The position numbers and the translations under genes are program-made. Below are positions 25,867 to 34,089 of a DNA stretch of 64,000 nt, in pieces (positions within the stretch are counted from its first letter, which is position 1; every line of letters starts with the position of its first letter). This stretch comes from Streptomyces pinistramenti (lineage in GTDB: Bacteria; Actinomycetota; Actinomycetes; Streptomycetales; Streptomycetaceae). The notes beneath the pieces were generated by a model. That model was not told the DNA's origin. It saw nothing but the letters and a program-made list of their open reading frames with translations, and searched no databases. The stretch covers positions 62,001 through 126,000 of the forward strand of contig NZ_JAJCXB010000017.1 of NCBI RefSeq assembly GCF_020564935.1. Reading direction: 5' to 3'.

Positions 25867-26751
25867 GTGACGACTCAACAGGCAAGCGCCGTGCGGAAAT
25901 CCACCGTCCTGGGCAGGAAGCTGGGCGGAGAGCTGCTGAAGCTCCGCGTTGCACAAGGTCTGACTCAGCCCCAGGCGGCAAAGCACCTGACGGCCACGCA
26001 AACCAAGGTCGCCAAAATAGAGCGCGGTGCCGTGCCCGTACGTGACCCGGACCTTCACGCGCTCTGTGATCTGTACGGCCTGGAACGTGTCGGTCCGGCA
26101 AGGGACCGACTGCTGGCCCTCGCGAAGGCGGACCGCGAACGCCGCCGCGCAAAAGGCTGGTGGGAGGAGTACACAGATCTCGGTGACCTGCTGGAGTACA
26201 TCCAGCTTGAGGCCGGGGCATCCCGGATTCGCACCTTCCAGAACCAACTGGTCCCGGGTCTCCTGCAGACACCCGAGTACGCCCGTGCCGTAGTTGTCGC
26301 CGATGACGTTTGGGAGGACCCGGACGAGGTCGACCGGTTCGTGTCGGCGCGGATCGACAGGCAGGCGCGGCTCACGGAGGACAAGCCCCTGGAACTGTGG
26401 GCGGTCCTCTCCGAAGCCGTCCTACGACAGCAGGTCGGCGGGCCAACGGTAATGCGCGGGCAACTGGAACGTCTCGTTGAGGCATCCACCATGCCCAACG
26501 TCAAGCTTCAGGTATGGCCGTTCGAGGCTGCGGCGCACGCGTCGATGAGCGGCCCGTTCGTGATCGTGGGCTTCGAGGAACCGGCCGCATTGGACGTTAT
26601 CCATGTGGAGACTGCCGGCTCCAGGCTGTGGCTGGAGCGTGAGGATGATGCGAACAGGCACCGAGGGCTGTTCGATAGCGTGCGCAGGCAAGCCTTGTCC
26701 CCCGACGACACCCGCGCCCGACTGGCCAGCTTCATCAAGGAGTACCGGTGA
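25867..26751 (+). CDS. XRE-family regulator with DUF5753 (Scr1-like)
   Basis: A 294-residue DNA-binding protein. An N-terminal helix-turn-helix (LRVAQGLTQPQAAKHLTATQ, TKVAKIERG) is followed by a DUF5753 ligand or partner domain (LEAGASRIRTFQNQLVPGLL, QTPEYARAVV, RIDRQARL, FVIVGFEEP). GTG at 25867 follows AAGGG; an upstream ATG at 25792 overlaps the palindrome. The DUF397 gene overlaps its stop by 4 bases. Such pairs (as in WhiJ/BldB-type systems) work as a regulator plus small antagonist. Confidence 0.9.
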   Translation: MTTQQASAVRKSTVLGRKLGGELLKLRVAQGLTQPQAAKHLTATQTKVAKIERGAVPVRDPDLHALCDLYGLERVGPARDRLLALAKADRERRRAKGWWEEYTDLGDLLEYIQLEAGASRIRTFQNQLVPGLLQTPEYARAVVVADDVWEDPDEVDRFVSARIDRQARLTEDKPLELWAVLSEAVLRQQVGGPTVMRGQLERLVEASTMPNVKLQVWPFEAAAHASMSGPFVIVGFEEPAALDVIHVETAGSRLWLEREDDANRHRGLFDSVRRQALSPDDTRARLASFIKEYR

Positions 26752-26942
26752 CTGCATTCGAGTTTCACAAGTCCAGCTACAGCGGTTCCCAAGGGGAGTG
26801 CGTAGAGGTCGCCCGGAACGTTCCCGGAACTACGGCCGTGCGCGACAGCAAGAACCCGGAAGGCCCCCAACTCGCTTTCACCGGCGCTGCCTGGACCTCG
26901 TTCGTCCGGACGCTGAAACGCGACGACGCCACGGTCATCTGA
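26748..26942 (+). CDS. DUF397 small protein, partner of the XRE regulator
   Basis: A 64-residue DUF397 protein: FHKSSYSGSQGECVEVAR, VRDSKNPEGPQLAF and a final SFVRTLKR. The GTG overlaps the XRE stop (GTGA). DUF397 proteins are thought to bind and modulate the XRE partner encoded beside them, with an antitoxin-like or anti-repressor role. Confidence 0.92.
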   Translation: MTAFEFHKSSYSGSQGECVEVARNVPGTTAVRDSKNPEGPQLAFTGAAWTSFVRTLKRDDATVI

Positions 26943-26957
26943 GCTGCCGACGGCAGA

Positions 26958-26990
26958 GGGAGCCCCCGGTCCGATGGGCCGGGGGCTCCC
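26958..26990. terminator. Hairpin terminator between DUF397 and the convergent methyltransferase gene
   Basis: A 12-bp perfect stem (GGGAGCCCCCGG with CCGGGGGCTCCC) and 9-base loop serve both convergent transcripts. Confidence 0.8.
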
Positions 26991-27026
26991 GTCACTTCGG
27001 CAGCCGTTCCCTCCGCCCGTCTCTGG

Positions 27027-28133
27027 CTACGGTCGCCCGATCACGTCGCGCGGGTCGTCCAGCCACACCCGCTGTCCGTCCCCGTCCGCCGACAGGCCGA
27101 ACCGGGACCGCTCCGGCTTCCCGAGTTCGTGCCACCGCAGAAACTGCTCTCGCACCTCGTCCCAGAGAGTGCGGGGCCCGTACTGCTCCACCTCGTACGG
27201 CTCCCTGCCGGGGACGTATTCCACGGTCGCCCATGACCGCCCGTCGTCGGCGAAGAACCACAGCGTCGCTTCGCCGCTGCTGTCGTCCGCCTCGTACCAG
27301 CGGTACCAGGCGTCGGAGACCCGCAGGCTGGTGAAGAAGGCCGGGGCATCCTGGATGACGTTCTGCGGCGGGATATCCGCCGTGGTCGTCTCGCCCCGCT
27401 CCCCCCGGTAGAGATCCGCGATGCGCCCGGCCCCGGCCCGCCGGGTGCGGTCCCACATGAAGGCCGGATAGCCGGAGAACTTGCCCTGAGCCTCGCCGCC
27501 CTCCACATCCAGCGTGGCGTAGGAGCCGCTGAAGAAGCTGCTGCCCCATGGGGTGACGATCCGCCCCTCGGGACATTGCTCCAGCCAGGACTGCGGCACG
27601 TATCGCATGGTGCAGGTACAGATGATGCGGTCGTACGGCGCTCCCCCCGGGTACCCGTCGTGCGCGGCGCCGAGGACGGCCGTCGGGCGGAAACCGGCGC
27701 GCTTCAGGTTCGCCACAGCGGTGGACAGGACCGCCGCGTCGAGTTCCACGCTGGCCACCTGCTCTTCACCCAGCCGATGGCACAGCCAGGCGGCGTTGTA
27801 TCCCGTGCCGGTGCCGATCTCCAGCACCCGGTGCCCTTCCCGTACGTCGAGCAGACCGAGCATTTCCAGCATGATCGACGGCATGGAGGAGGACGAGGTG
27901 GAAAGCCTGAACTCCCCTTCGGGCGTCGCTCTCCCGTCGTTGACCTGCGTGACAAGAGGGGAGTCCGCGTAGACCGCCTGCAGCCAGCCCTCGGTATCGG
28001 TGGAAAAAACCTGCCCCTCGCACACCTCCGGGATGAACAGTGCGCGGTCCACCGAGGCCACCGCCTCCTGCCAGTCAGGCAGCAATACCCCCTTGCTCTG
28101 CAGCGTTTCGACGAGCCACTGGTGCGTCGCCAT
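27027..28133 (-). CDS. PCMT-like SAM-dependent O-methyltransferase with C-terminal extension, RiPP-type
   Basis: A 368-residue cytoplasmic enzyme. Residues 1-220 resemble protein-L-isoaspartate O-methyltransferase: SSSMPSIMLEML is the substrate/AdoMet loop, VLEIGTGTGYNAAWL (about 103-117) is motif I and YDRIICTCTMRYVPQSWLEQ the later motif. About 150 extra residues follow, ending FGLSADGDGQRVWLDDP. Housekeeping PCMTs lack this extension; methyltransferases in lanthipeptide, graspetide and imiditide clusters have one. The start at 28133 lies 5 bases after the stop of a 36-codon peptide gene, so that peptide is the probable substrate. Expected reaction: methylation of an Asp side chain, then collapse to an aspartimide. 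Confidence 0.82.
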   Translation of the reverse strand: MATHQWLVETLQSKGVLLPDWQEAVASVDRALFIPEVCEGQVFSTDTEGWLQAVYADSPLVTQVNDGRATPEGEFRLSTSSSSMPSIMLEMLGLLDVREGHRVLEIGTGTGYNAAWLCHRLGEEQVASVELDAAVLSTAVANLKRAGFRPTAVLGAAHDGYPGGAPYDRIICTCTMRYVPQSWLEQCPEGRIVTPWGSSFFSGSYATLDVEGGEAQGKFSGYPAFMWDRTRRAGAGRIADLYRGERGETTTADIPPQNVIQDAPAFFTSLRVSDAWYRWYEADDSSGEATLWFFADDGRSWATVEYVPGREPYEVEQYGPRTLWDEVREQFLRWHELGKPERSRFGLSADGDGQRVWLDDPRDVIGRP

Positions 28134-28138
28134 CGGCC

Positions 28139-28249
28139 TCACTTCTTCGGAGGCTCGTAAGGCTTGGTCGGCCCCGGCGGCCTGTCGCGGTGACCGTCGC
28201 TGTCGGATGTATCGGGCCTGCCGGAGTGGCCTCCGCCCTTCTTGCCCAT
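28139..28249 (-). CDS. 36-residue peptide, candidate precursor for the adjacent methyltransferase
   Basis: A short ORF not found by length-filtered calling. ATG at 28249 follows GGAAGCGAGG with 5 bases to the start, and the stop lies 5 bases before the methyltransferase start. The peptide begins MGKKGGGHSGRP and ends in a Pro/Lys tail, PPGPTKPYEPPKK. Between them is an Asp-rich segment, DTSDSDGHRD, with Asp at 13, 16, 18 and 22; Asp18-Gly19 is the classic aspartimide-prone pair. It has no Cys and no recognised leader motif. A precursor role is inferred from operon structure and from knowledge of imiditides (peptide plus PCMT-like enzyme). Confidence 0.65.
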   Translation of the reverse strand: MGKKGGGHSGRPDTSDSDGHRDRPPGPTKPYEPPKK

Positions 28250-28394
28250 GGGTGCCTCGCTTCCTGTCGATCACGGGTATGGAGTGGCGGATCGAAGCCG
28301 CGGCACGGGCAACTGCTCCCGCGGCCTTCGGGGACTCCACCGACCACCTTGCTGCGAACGACGCTATGCAGGCGGGGAGTTGGCAGTCCACGAT

Positions 28395-28409
28395 GTTGCA
28401 CATTGTTGC
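28395..28409. promoter_or_regulatory. GTTGCACATTGTTGC element upstream of the peptide gene
   Basis: This 15-base sequence lies in the 167-bp gap between the XRE stop and the peptide start. On the minus strand it reads as two GCAACA half-sites (GCAACAATGTGCAAC) and could be the operator of the flanking XRE regulator. Twelve of its bases (GCACATTGTTGC) recur at about 37857, upstream of another gene. Confidence 0.35.
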
Positions 28410-28416
28410 GGGGCAA

Positions 28417-29265
28417 TCACCCGAGAGCGTCCCTGGCCCTGCTGATCAGGGCACGGGCGGCAGTGCCGTGCACGGCCATCTTGCCGAGTTGGTGGAAGGC
28501 CCGTCGGTACAGCTCCACCTCGCTCGGTGTCGTCACGGTGACCTTGGCGGCCAGCAGCTCGACGTGGACCCGCTCGTCATCGAACATCGTGAAGGTCTCC
28601 GGCCCCCACAGAACACGGGGAGCGGACCGCGGAATGATCCCCAGGGAGACGGCGGGGTAGGACATGACGGTGAGCAGATGGCCGAGCTGGCCGGCCATGA
28701 CGGAGTCGTCGCCCACACGTTGGAAGAGCACGTCTTCCTCGACCAGCATGGCGAAGCGGTGACGTCCGTCGCGAATGATGTGCGACCGGTCTGCGCGAGC
28801 TGCCGCGGCCTCGCCGACGTCATCGGGCAGCTTGCGGAAGGTCGCGATGAGGGAAAGAAGAGCCCGCGCACAGTCCTCCGTCTGGAGAAGGCCGGGCACG
28901 ACCCTGGAGCAGTACGCACGGAACAATGTGGTCTTTGCGTACAGAGGGATGCTGGCCTGCTGAAGCCTGCGCAGCCCCGTGCGCTCCCTGCGCTGCCACT
29001 CGACATACATCGAGTCGGCCGAGCGGGACGCGGCGATGAGGTCGGCCGCTTGGTCCTCAGCGCCACAGGCCGCGCACCAAGCTTGGAGATCGGCATCGGA
29101 TGGGGTGGTCTTCACGGCCTCGATGCGCGAAGTCTTCGTCTTGTGCCAGCCGCAGAGATCGGCCAGGGCCTGCATCGTCAGGCCGGCGTCGCAACGGATT
29201 TCCTTCAGCCGGGCAGATACGGACTCACGAGCTGCCTGGGCGCCGGGGAACGGAGACGGTGGCAT
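28417..29265 (-). CDS. XRE-family regulator with DUF5753
   Basis: A 282-residue regulator. The HTH (LKEIRCDAGLTMQALADLCG, HKTKTSRIEA) is followed by a DUF5753 domain (AYCSRVVPGLLQTEDCARAL, RADRSHII, MLVEEDVLFQRVG, PAVSLGIIP, FTMFDDERVHVELL). ATG at 29265 lies 25 bases after the DUF6879 stop and lacks a clear ribosome site, so it may depend on coupling. It stands directly ahead of the peptide/methyltransferase pair on the same strand and is the likely local regulator. Confidence 0.87.
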   Translation of the reverse strand: MPPSPFPGAQAARESVSARLKEIRCDAGLTMQALADLCGWHKTKTSRIEAVKTTPSDADLQAWCAACGAEDQAADLIAASRSADSMYVEWQRRERTGLRRLQQASIPLYAKTTLFRAYCSRVVPGLLQTEDCARALLSLIATFRKLPDDVGEAAAARADRSHIIRDGRHRFAMLVEEDVLFQRVGDDSVMAGQLGHLLTVMSYPAVSLGIIPRSAPRVLWGPETFTMFDDERVHVELLAAKVTVTTPSEVELYRRAFHQLGKMAVHGTAARALISRARDALG

Positions 29266-29290
29266 CGGCGGGATGGCGAAGAAGGAGGCG

Positions 29291-29809
29291 TCAGACGGCG
29301 TACGTCTCGTGCGGAACGGCCCGCTCCCACACGGCCTCGAACGAGGACGCGAAGGATGTGAGGAGCGTCGGATCCGTGGTGAACTCGTCGGCCACGAGCG
29401 AGCCGTCCCCCGCGAAATGGTGGATCCGCGCCAACCGGCCGTCGAAGAGCCAGTAGTCATTGCCGGGGAGCGCCAGATCCGACGTCAGACGCCGGGGCAG
29501 CCACCGGACCTGTTCGCCGGCGCTGATGTTGGCCGGCGTGATGTGGTGCTCCCATCGGATGTACTCCGAGGCAGGCTCGCTCACGATGCGGGCCCGACGG
29601 ATCGACACCCCGCGCGCCACGGCTTCGGCGATCCGGTCATGGAACGGACGCCACCATGCCGCCCGATCGTCCCAGTCGATCCGCTCGCCACGCCGCCACG
29701 CGGCGAACCGCTCGTTGTCGCCGTAGTCGTCGCGCATCTCCAGGTGGACCGCCGAGCGGCCCGTATCCCTGATGACCTCAGCGAAGCTCGGCTGAGCGTT
29801 CTGCGGCAT
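29291..29809 (-). CDS. DUF6879-family protein
   Basis: A 172-residue soluble protein. Features are RSAVHLEMRDDYGDNERFAA, WWRPFHDRIAEAVARGVSIR, RARIVSEPASEYIRWEH and the end AVWERAVPHETYAV, typical of DUF6879 proteins that accompany XRE/DUF5753 regulators in Streptomyces. Its start overlaps the end of the upstream 81-residue gene by 32 bases. Function unknown, probably part of the signalling module. Confidence 0.83.
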   Translation of the reverse strand: MPQNAQPSFAEVIRDTGRSAVHLEMRDDYGDNERFAAWRRGERIDWDDRAAWWRPFHDRIAEAVARGVSIRRARIVSEPASEYIRWEHHITPANISAGEQVRWLPRRLTSDLALPGNDYWLFDGRLARIHHFAGDGSLVADEFTTDPTLLTSFASSFEAVWERAVPHETYAV

Positions 29810-30023
29810 CGCATGCCTTCCTGATCTGCGGCACCATGCGGGCCGGCACGCGAATGACGGCCTCGGTGTCAGGGATCGGACCGGATTTCAGGCACTTCTC
29901 CTGTGTCCCGTGGTCCGCCTTCCACCCTTGGATGACGAGATCGGCGTTCTCGTCATCCACCCAGACCGTCGGGCAGTGGTCCTCGTCCGTGTCGGGATCC
30001 TTGCCGAAGAACCGCAGGGACAT
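29778..30023 (-). CDS. Small conserved-type protein ahead of DUF6879
   Basis: An 81-residue protein: MSLRFFGKDPDTDEDHCPTV, WVDDENADLVIQGWKADHG, PDTEAVIRVPARMVPQIRKA. Proteins of this type commonly sit upstream of DUF6879/XRE genes, but I know no function. It overlaps the next gene by 32 bases, which indicates co-translation. GGAAAGGCAG lies a few bases before the ATG. The 140 bases between it and cobN hold nothing identifiable. Confidence 0.7.
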   Translation of the reverse strand: MSLRFFGKDPDTDEDHCPTVWVDDENADLVIQGWKADHGTQEKCLKSGPIPDTEAVIRVPARMVPQIRKACDAAERSAELR

Positions 30024-30165
30024 GGAGGGCTGCCTTTCCCTCGATGACCATCAGTAATGGCCTGCGGCACGACCCTTGTCCACGAGCCAGGCTCCGTCAA
30101 GAGGACAGGTATCGCCGGGCGGAGCCAGGGCCGCAGCCCCGGCCACGCCGGAGGGAGGCCCGCTC

Positions 30166-33100
30166 TCAGCCCTCCCCCTCCAAGTCCCCCTCCGTCTCCA
30201 GGAAAGCCTCGCGGAGGGCGGCCAGGGTGTCCGCGTCCGGCTTTTCCCACATGCCGCGGGATTCGGCTTCGAGGAGGCGTTCGGCGATGCCGTGGAGGGC
30301 CCAGGGGTTGGCTTCCTGGAGGAAGGTGCGGTTTTCCGGGTCGAGGACGTAGGTCTGGGCGAGCTTGTCGTACATCCAGTCGGCGACGACGCCGGTGGTG
30401 GCGTCGTAGCCGAAGAGGTAGTCGACGGTGGCGGCGAGTTCGAAGGCGCCCTTGTAGCCGTGGCGGCGCATCGCCTCGATCCAACGGGGGTTGACGACGC
30501 GGGCGCGGAAGACCCGGGAGGTCTCCTCGACGAGGGAGCGGGTGCGGACCGTCTCGGGGCGGGTGGAGTCGCCGATGTACGCCTCGGGGGCCTTGCCCTT
30601 GAGCGCCTTCACCGTGGCGACCATGCCGCCGTGGTACTGGAAGTAGTCGTCGGAGTCCGCGATGTCGTGTTCGCGGGTGTCGGTGTTCTTGGCGGCGACG
30701 GCGATGCGCTTGTAGGCGGTTTCCATCTCGTCGCGGGCCGGGCGGCCTTCGAGGCCGCGGCCGTAGGCGTAACCGCCCCAGACGGTGTAGACCTCGGCGA
30801 GGTCGGCGTCGGTGCGCCAGTCGCGGGAGTCGATGAGCTGGAGCAGGCCCGCGCCGTACGTGCCGGGGCGGGAGCCGAAGATGCGGGTGGTGGCGCGGCG
30901 TTCGTCGCCGTGGGCGGCGAGGTCGGCCTGGGCGTGGGCGCGGATGTAGTTCTCGGAAGCCGGCTCGTCCAGCCCTGCCGCGAGCCGTACGGCATCGTCC
31001 AGGAGGCCGATGACGTGCGGGAACGCGTCGCGGAAGAAGCCGGAGATGCGGAGCGTGACGTCGATGCGGGGGCGGCCCAGCTCGGCGGACGGGATGGCTT
31101 CCAGGCCGGTGACGCGGCGTGAGGCGTCGTCCCAGACCGGGCGGACGCCCAGCAGCGCGAGGGCTTCGGCGACGTCGTCGCCCGAGGTGCGCATGGCGCT
31201 GGTGCCCCAGAGCGAGAGGCCGACGGAGGTGGGCCAGTCGCCGTTGTCGGTGCGGTAGCGCTCCAGGAGGGAGTCGGCCAGGGCCTGGCCGGTCTCCCAG
31301 GCGAGGCGGGACGGGACCGCCTTCGGGTCGACGGAGTAGAAGTTGCGGCCGGTCGGCAGGACGTTGACCAGGCCGCGCAGGGGGGATCCCGAGGGGCCCG
31401 CGGGGACGAAGCCGCCGTTGAGCGCGTGGACGGCGTGGGTGATCTCGTCGGTGGTGCCCGCCAGGCGGGGGACGACCTCGTGGGCCGCGAAGGTGAGGAT
31501 GGCGGTGACCGCTTCCCGCTGCGCGGGCGGCAGTTCGGCGGTGACGCGCGCGGCCGCGGCCGGATCCCAGGCGGCGTCCTCCATCGCCTGGACGAGGGCG
31601 CGGGCGCGCTCCTCGGTGTCGTCGGCGGCGGTGCGGGTGGCCGCGGACTCGTCGAGGCCGAGGGCCTCACGCAGTCCTGGCAGGGCCGAGGTGCCGCCCC
31701 AGATCTGGCGGGCGCGGAGGATGGCGAGGACGAGGTTGACGCGGGCCGGGCCGGTGGGGGCGCCGCCCAGGACGTGCAGGCCGTCGCGGATCTGGGCGTC
31801 CTTGACCTCGCACAGCCAGCCGTCGACGTGCAGCAGGAAGTCGTCGAAGCCGTCGTCGTCCGGGCGGGCTTCGAGGCCGAGGTCGTGGTCGAGCTTGGCG
31901 GCCTGGATGAGGGTCCAGATCTGCGCGCGGATGGCGGGCAGCTTGGCCGGGTCCATGGCGGAGATCGCGGCGTACTCGTCGAGGAGTTGTTCCAGGCGGG
32001 CGATGTCGCCGTACGACTCCGCGCGCGCCATGGGCGGGACGAGGTGGTCGACGAGGGTGGCGTGGACGCGGCGCTTGGCCTGGGTGCCCTCGCCCGGGTC
32101 GTTGACCAGGAAGGGGTAGATGAGGGGGAGGTCGCCGAGTGCGGCGTCGGGGCCGCAGGCGGCGGACAGGCCGGCGTTCTTGCCGGGCAGCCACTCCAGG
32201 TTGCCGTGCTTGCCCAGGTGGACCATCGCGTCGGCGCCGAAGCCGCCGTCGTCGGCGGACGCGGCGATCCAGCGGTAGGCCGCCAAGTAGTGGTGCGAGG
32301 GCGGCAGATCGGGGTCGTGGTAGATCGCGATCGGGTTCTCGCCGAAGCCGCGCGGCGGCTGGATGAGGACGAGGAGATTGCCGCGGCGCAGGGCGGCCAG
32401 GACGATGTCGCCCTCGGGGTCGCGGCCCGGCTCGGCGGCATGGCTGCGGTCCAGGAACATCTCGCCGGGCGGCGGGCCCCAGTGCTGCTCGACGGACTCG
32501 CGCAGTTCCTGCGGGAGCGTGGCGTACCAGCGCTTGTAGTCGGCGGCCGGGATGCGGACGGGGTTGCGGGCCAGCTGCTCTTCGGTGAGCCATTCCTGGT
32601 CGTGGCCGCCGGCCTCGATCAGGGCGTAGATCAGCTCGTCGCCGTCGCCCGATGCCAGGCCGGGGACCTCTTCGGTGCCGAAGTCGTAGCCCTCGTCGCG
32701 CAGCCGGCGCAGCAGGGCGACGGCGGATGCCGGGGTGTCCAGACCGACGGCGTTGCCGATGCGGGAGTGCTTGGTGGGGTACGCGGACAGGACCAGCGCG
32801 AGGCGCTTGTCGGCGGCCGGGATGTGGCGCAGGCGGGCGTGGCGGACCGCGATGCCGGCGACCCGGGCGGCACGCTCGGGGTCGGCCGCGTAGGTCGGCA
32901 GGCCGTCCTCGTCGATCTCCTTGAAGGAGAACGGGACGGTGATCAGGCGGCCGTCGAACTCGGGGACCGCGATCTGGGTGGCGGCGTCGAGCGGGGACAG
33001 GCCCTCGTCGTTCTCCTCCCAGGCGGCGCGGGTGCCGGTCAGGCACAGGGCCTGGAGGATCGGAACGTCCAGACCGGCCAGCGCGCCCGCGTCCCAGGAC

Positions 33101-33804
33101 TCGTCGTCGCCGCCCGCGGATGCCTCGGCGGGCTTGGTGCCGCCGGCGGCCAGGACGGTGGTGACGATGGCGTCGGCCGGGCGCAGCGCGTCGATCAGCT
33201 CGGGCTCGGGCGCCCGCAGCGAGGCGACGAAGAGCGGCAGCGGGCGGCCGCCGGCCTGCTCGATCTGCGCGCACAGGGCGTCGACGAAGCCGGTGTTGCC
33301 GCTCATGTGGTGGGCGCGGTAGTAGAGCACCGCGACCAGCGGGCCCTCGATGTCCGTACGGGCGGCGGGCCGCTCCAGCGCTCCCCAGGACGGGGCGGGC
33401 TCCGGAGGCTCGAAGCCGTGGCCGGTCAGCAGGACCGTGTCGGAGAGGAAGCGGGCGAGGCGGCCGAGGTTGGCGGGGCCGCCGTGCGCGAGGTAGGCGT
33501 GCGCCTCGGCCGCGATGCCGACCGGGACCGTGGACGCCTCCATGAGCTGCGCGTCGGGGGCCTGTTCGCCGGTGAGGACGACGACCGGGCGGTGCTGGCC
33601 TGCGGCGAGCAGCACCTCCAGGCCCTCTTCCCAGGCGCGGATGCCACCGAGGAGACGCACGACGACGAGGTCGACGCCTTCCAGGAGCGCGGGCAGCTCA
33701 CCGACGTCGAGACGGGCGGGGTTGGCGAGCCGGAACGGCACGGGACCGGTGGCAGCGCGGGCGCTGAGCAGGTCGGTGTCGGATGTCGACAGCAGCAGAA
33801 GCAT
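30166..33804 (-). CDS. cobN: Cobaltochelatase subunit CobN
   Basis: A 1212-residue protein, the usual CobN/ChlH length. It is the large subunit of the ATP-dependent aerobic cobaltochelatase that inserts Co2+ into hydrogenobyrinate a,c-diamide. Recognisable segments are VAVLYYRAHHMSGNTGFVDA, SAYPTKHSRIGNAVGLDTPA, the HLGKHGNLEWLPGK metal-site region and the C-terminal NPWALHGIAERLLEA. It works with an AAA+ CobS/ChlI-type partner not encoded here. The ATG at 33804 is downstream of a cobalamin riboswitch, so expression should fall when B12 is plentiful. It is divergent from cobG. Confidence 0.96.
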   Translation of the reverse strand: MLLLLSTSDTDLLSARAATGPVPFRLANPARLDVGELPALLEGVDLVVVRLLGGIRAWEEGLEVLLAAGQHRPVVVLTGEQAPDAQLMEASTVPVGIAAEAHAYLAHGGPANLGRLARFLSDTVLLTGHGFEPPEPAPSWGALERPAARTDIEGPLVAVLYYRAHHMSGNTGFVDALCAQIEQAGGRPLPLFVASLRAPEPELIDALRPADAIVTTVLAAGGTKPAEASAGGDDESWDAGALAGLDVPILQALCLTGTRAAWEENDEGLSPLDAATQIAVPEFDGRLITVPFSFKEIDEDGLPTYAADPERAARVAGIAVRHARLRHIPAADKRLALVLSAYPTKHSRIGNAVGLDTPASAVALLRRLRDEGYDFGTEEVPGLASGDGDELIYALIEAGGHDQEWLTEEQLARNPVRIPAADYKRWYATLPQELRESVEQHWGPPPGEMFLDRSHAAEPGRDPEGDIVLAALRRGNLLVLIQPPRGFGENPIAIYHDPDLPPSHHYLAAYRWIAASADDGGFGADAMVHLGKHGNLEWLPGKNAGLSAACGPDAALGDLPLIYPFLVNDPGEGTQAKRRVHATLVDHLVPPMARAESYGDIARLEQLLDEYAAISAMDPAKLPAIRAQIWTLIQAAKLDHDLGLEARPDDDGFDDFLLHVDGWLCEVKDAQIRDGLHVLGGAPTGPARVNLVLAILRARQIWGGTSALPGLREALGLDESAATRTAADDTEERARALVQAMEDAAWDPAAAARVTAELPPAQREAVTAILTFAAHEVVPRLAGTTDEITHAVHALNGGFVPAGPSGSPLRGLVNVLPTGRNFYSVDPKAVPSRLAWETGQALADSLLERYRTDNGDWPTSVGLSLWGTSAMRTSGDDVAEALALLGVRPVWDDASRRVTGLEAIPSAELGRPRIDVTLRISGFFRDAFPHVIGLLDDAVRLAAGLDEPASENYIRAHAQADLAAHGDERRATTRIFGSRPGTYGAGLLQLIDSRDWRTDADLAEVYTVWGGYAYGRGLEGRPARDEMETAYKRIAVAAKNTDTREHDIADSDDYFQYHGGMVATVKALKGKAPEAYIGDSTRPETVRTRSLVEETSRVFRARVVNPRWIEAMRRHGYKGAFELAATVDYLFGYDATTGVVADWMYDKLAQTYVLDPENRTFLQEANPWALHGIAERLLEAESRGMWEKPDADTLAALREAFLETEGDLEGEG

Positions 33805-33811
33805 GCGAGCG

Positions 33812-33985
33812 CAGGGCCTTCCTCGGGGTGTCCGCGCCCCGGGTGGGTCGTAGAGACGGCAGGAGTTCCTGGCTCGCCCGGAGGATGTCCGGGTTCACAG
33901 TGGCGGGACCGCGCCGGATTCTCACCGGGCTTCCTCCCTGGCGCCGTCGCCGGCGTTCGGTGGGTCGGCTGACTCACCGACCTGC
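33812..33985 (-). promoter_or_regulatory. Cobalamin (AdoCbl) riboswitch upstream of cobN
   Basis: Read on the minus strand the region carries the conserved core AGGGAGGAAGCCCGGTGAGA, AATCCGGCGCGGTCCCGCCA, the B12 box GCCACTG and the later GAGCCAGGA. An outer hairpin (GTCGGTGAGTCAGCCGAC) precedes it. This order is diagnostic of the cobalamin riboswitch. It ends within about 10-20 bases of the cobN start, which suggests control of translation initiation. Confidence 0.92.
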
Positions 33986-34089
33986 ATAGTAAGGGCTCCG
34001 TCCCGGACGCGGGAGGCCGCATCCGAACCGGCCGTCCGCCCCCTCCCCTGGCGGCCCGGCTCACGACCTGGCGCTCACCCGACGTCGGT

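Noticed and set aside
31426..33972. 848-codon frame opposite cobN
   Set aside because: Antisense shadow of cobN, and it runs through the riboswitch.
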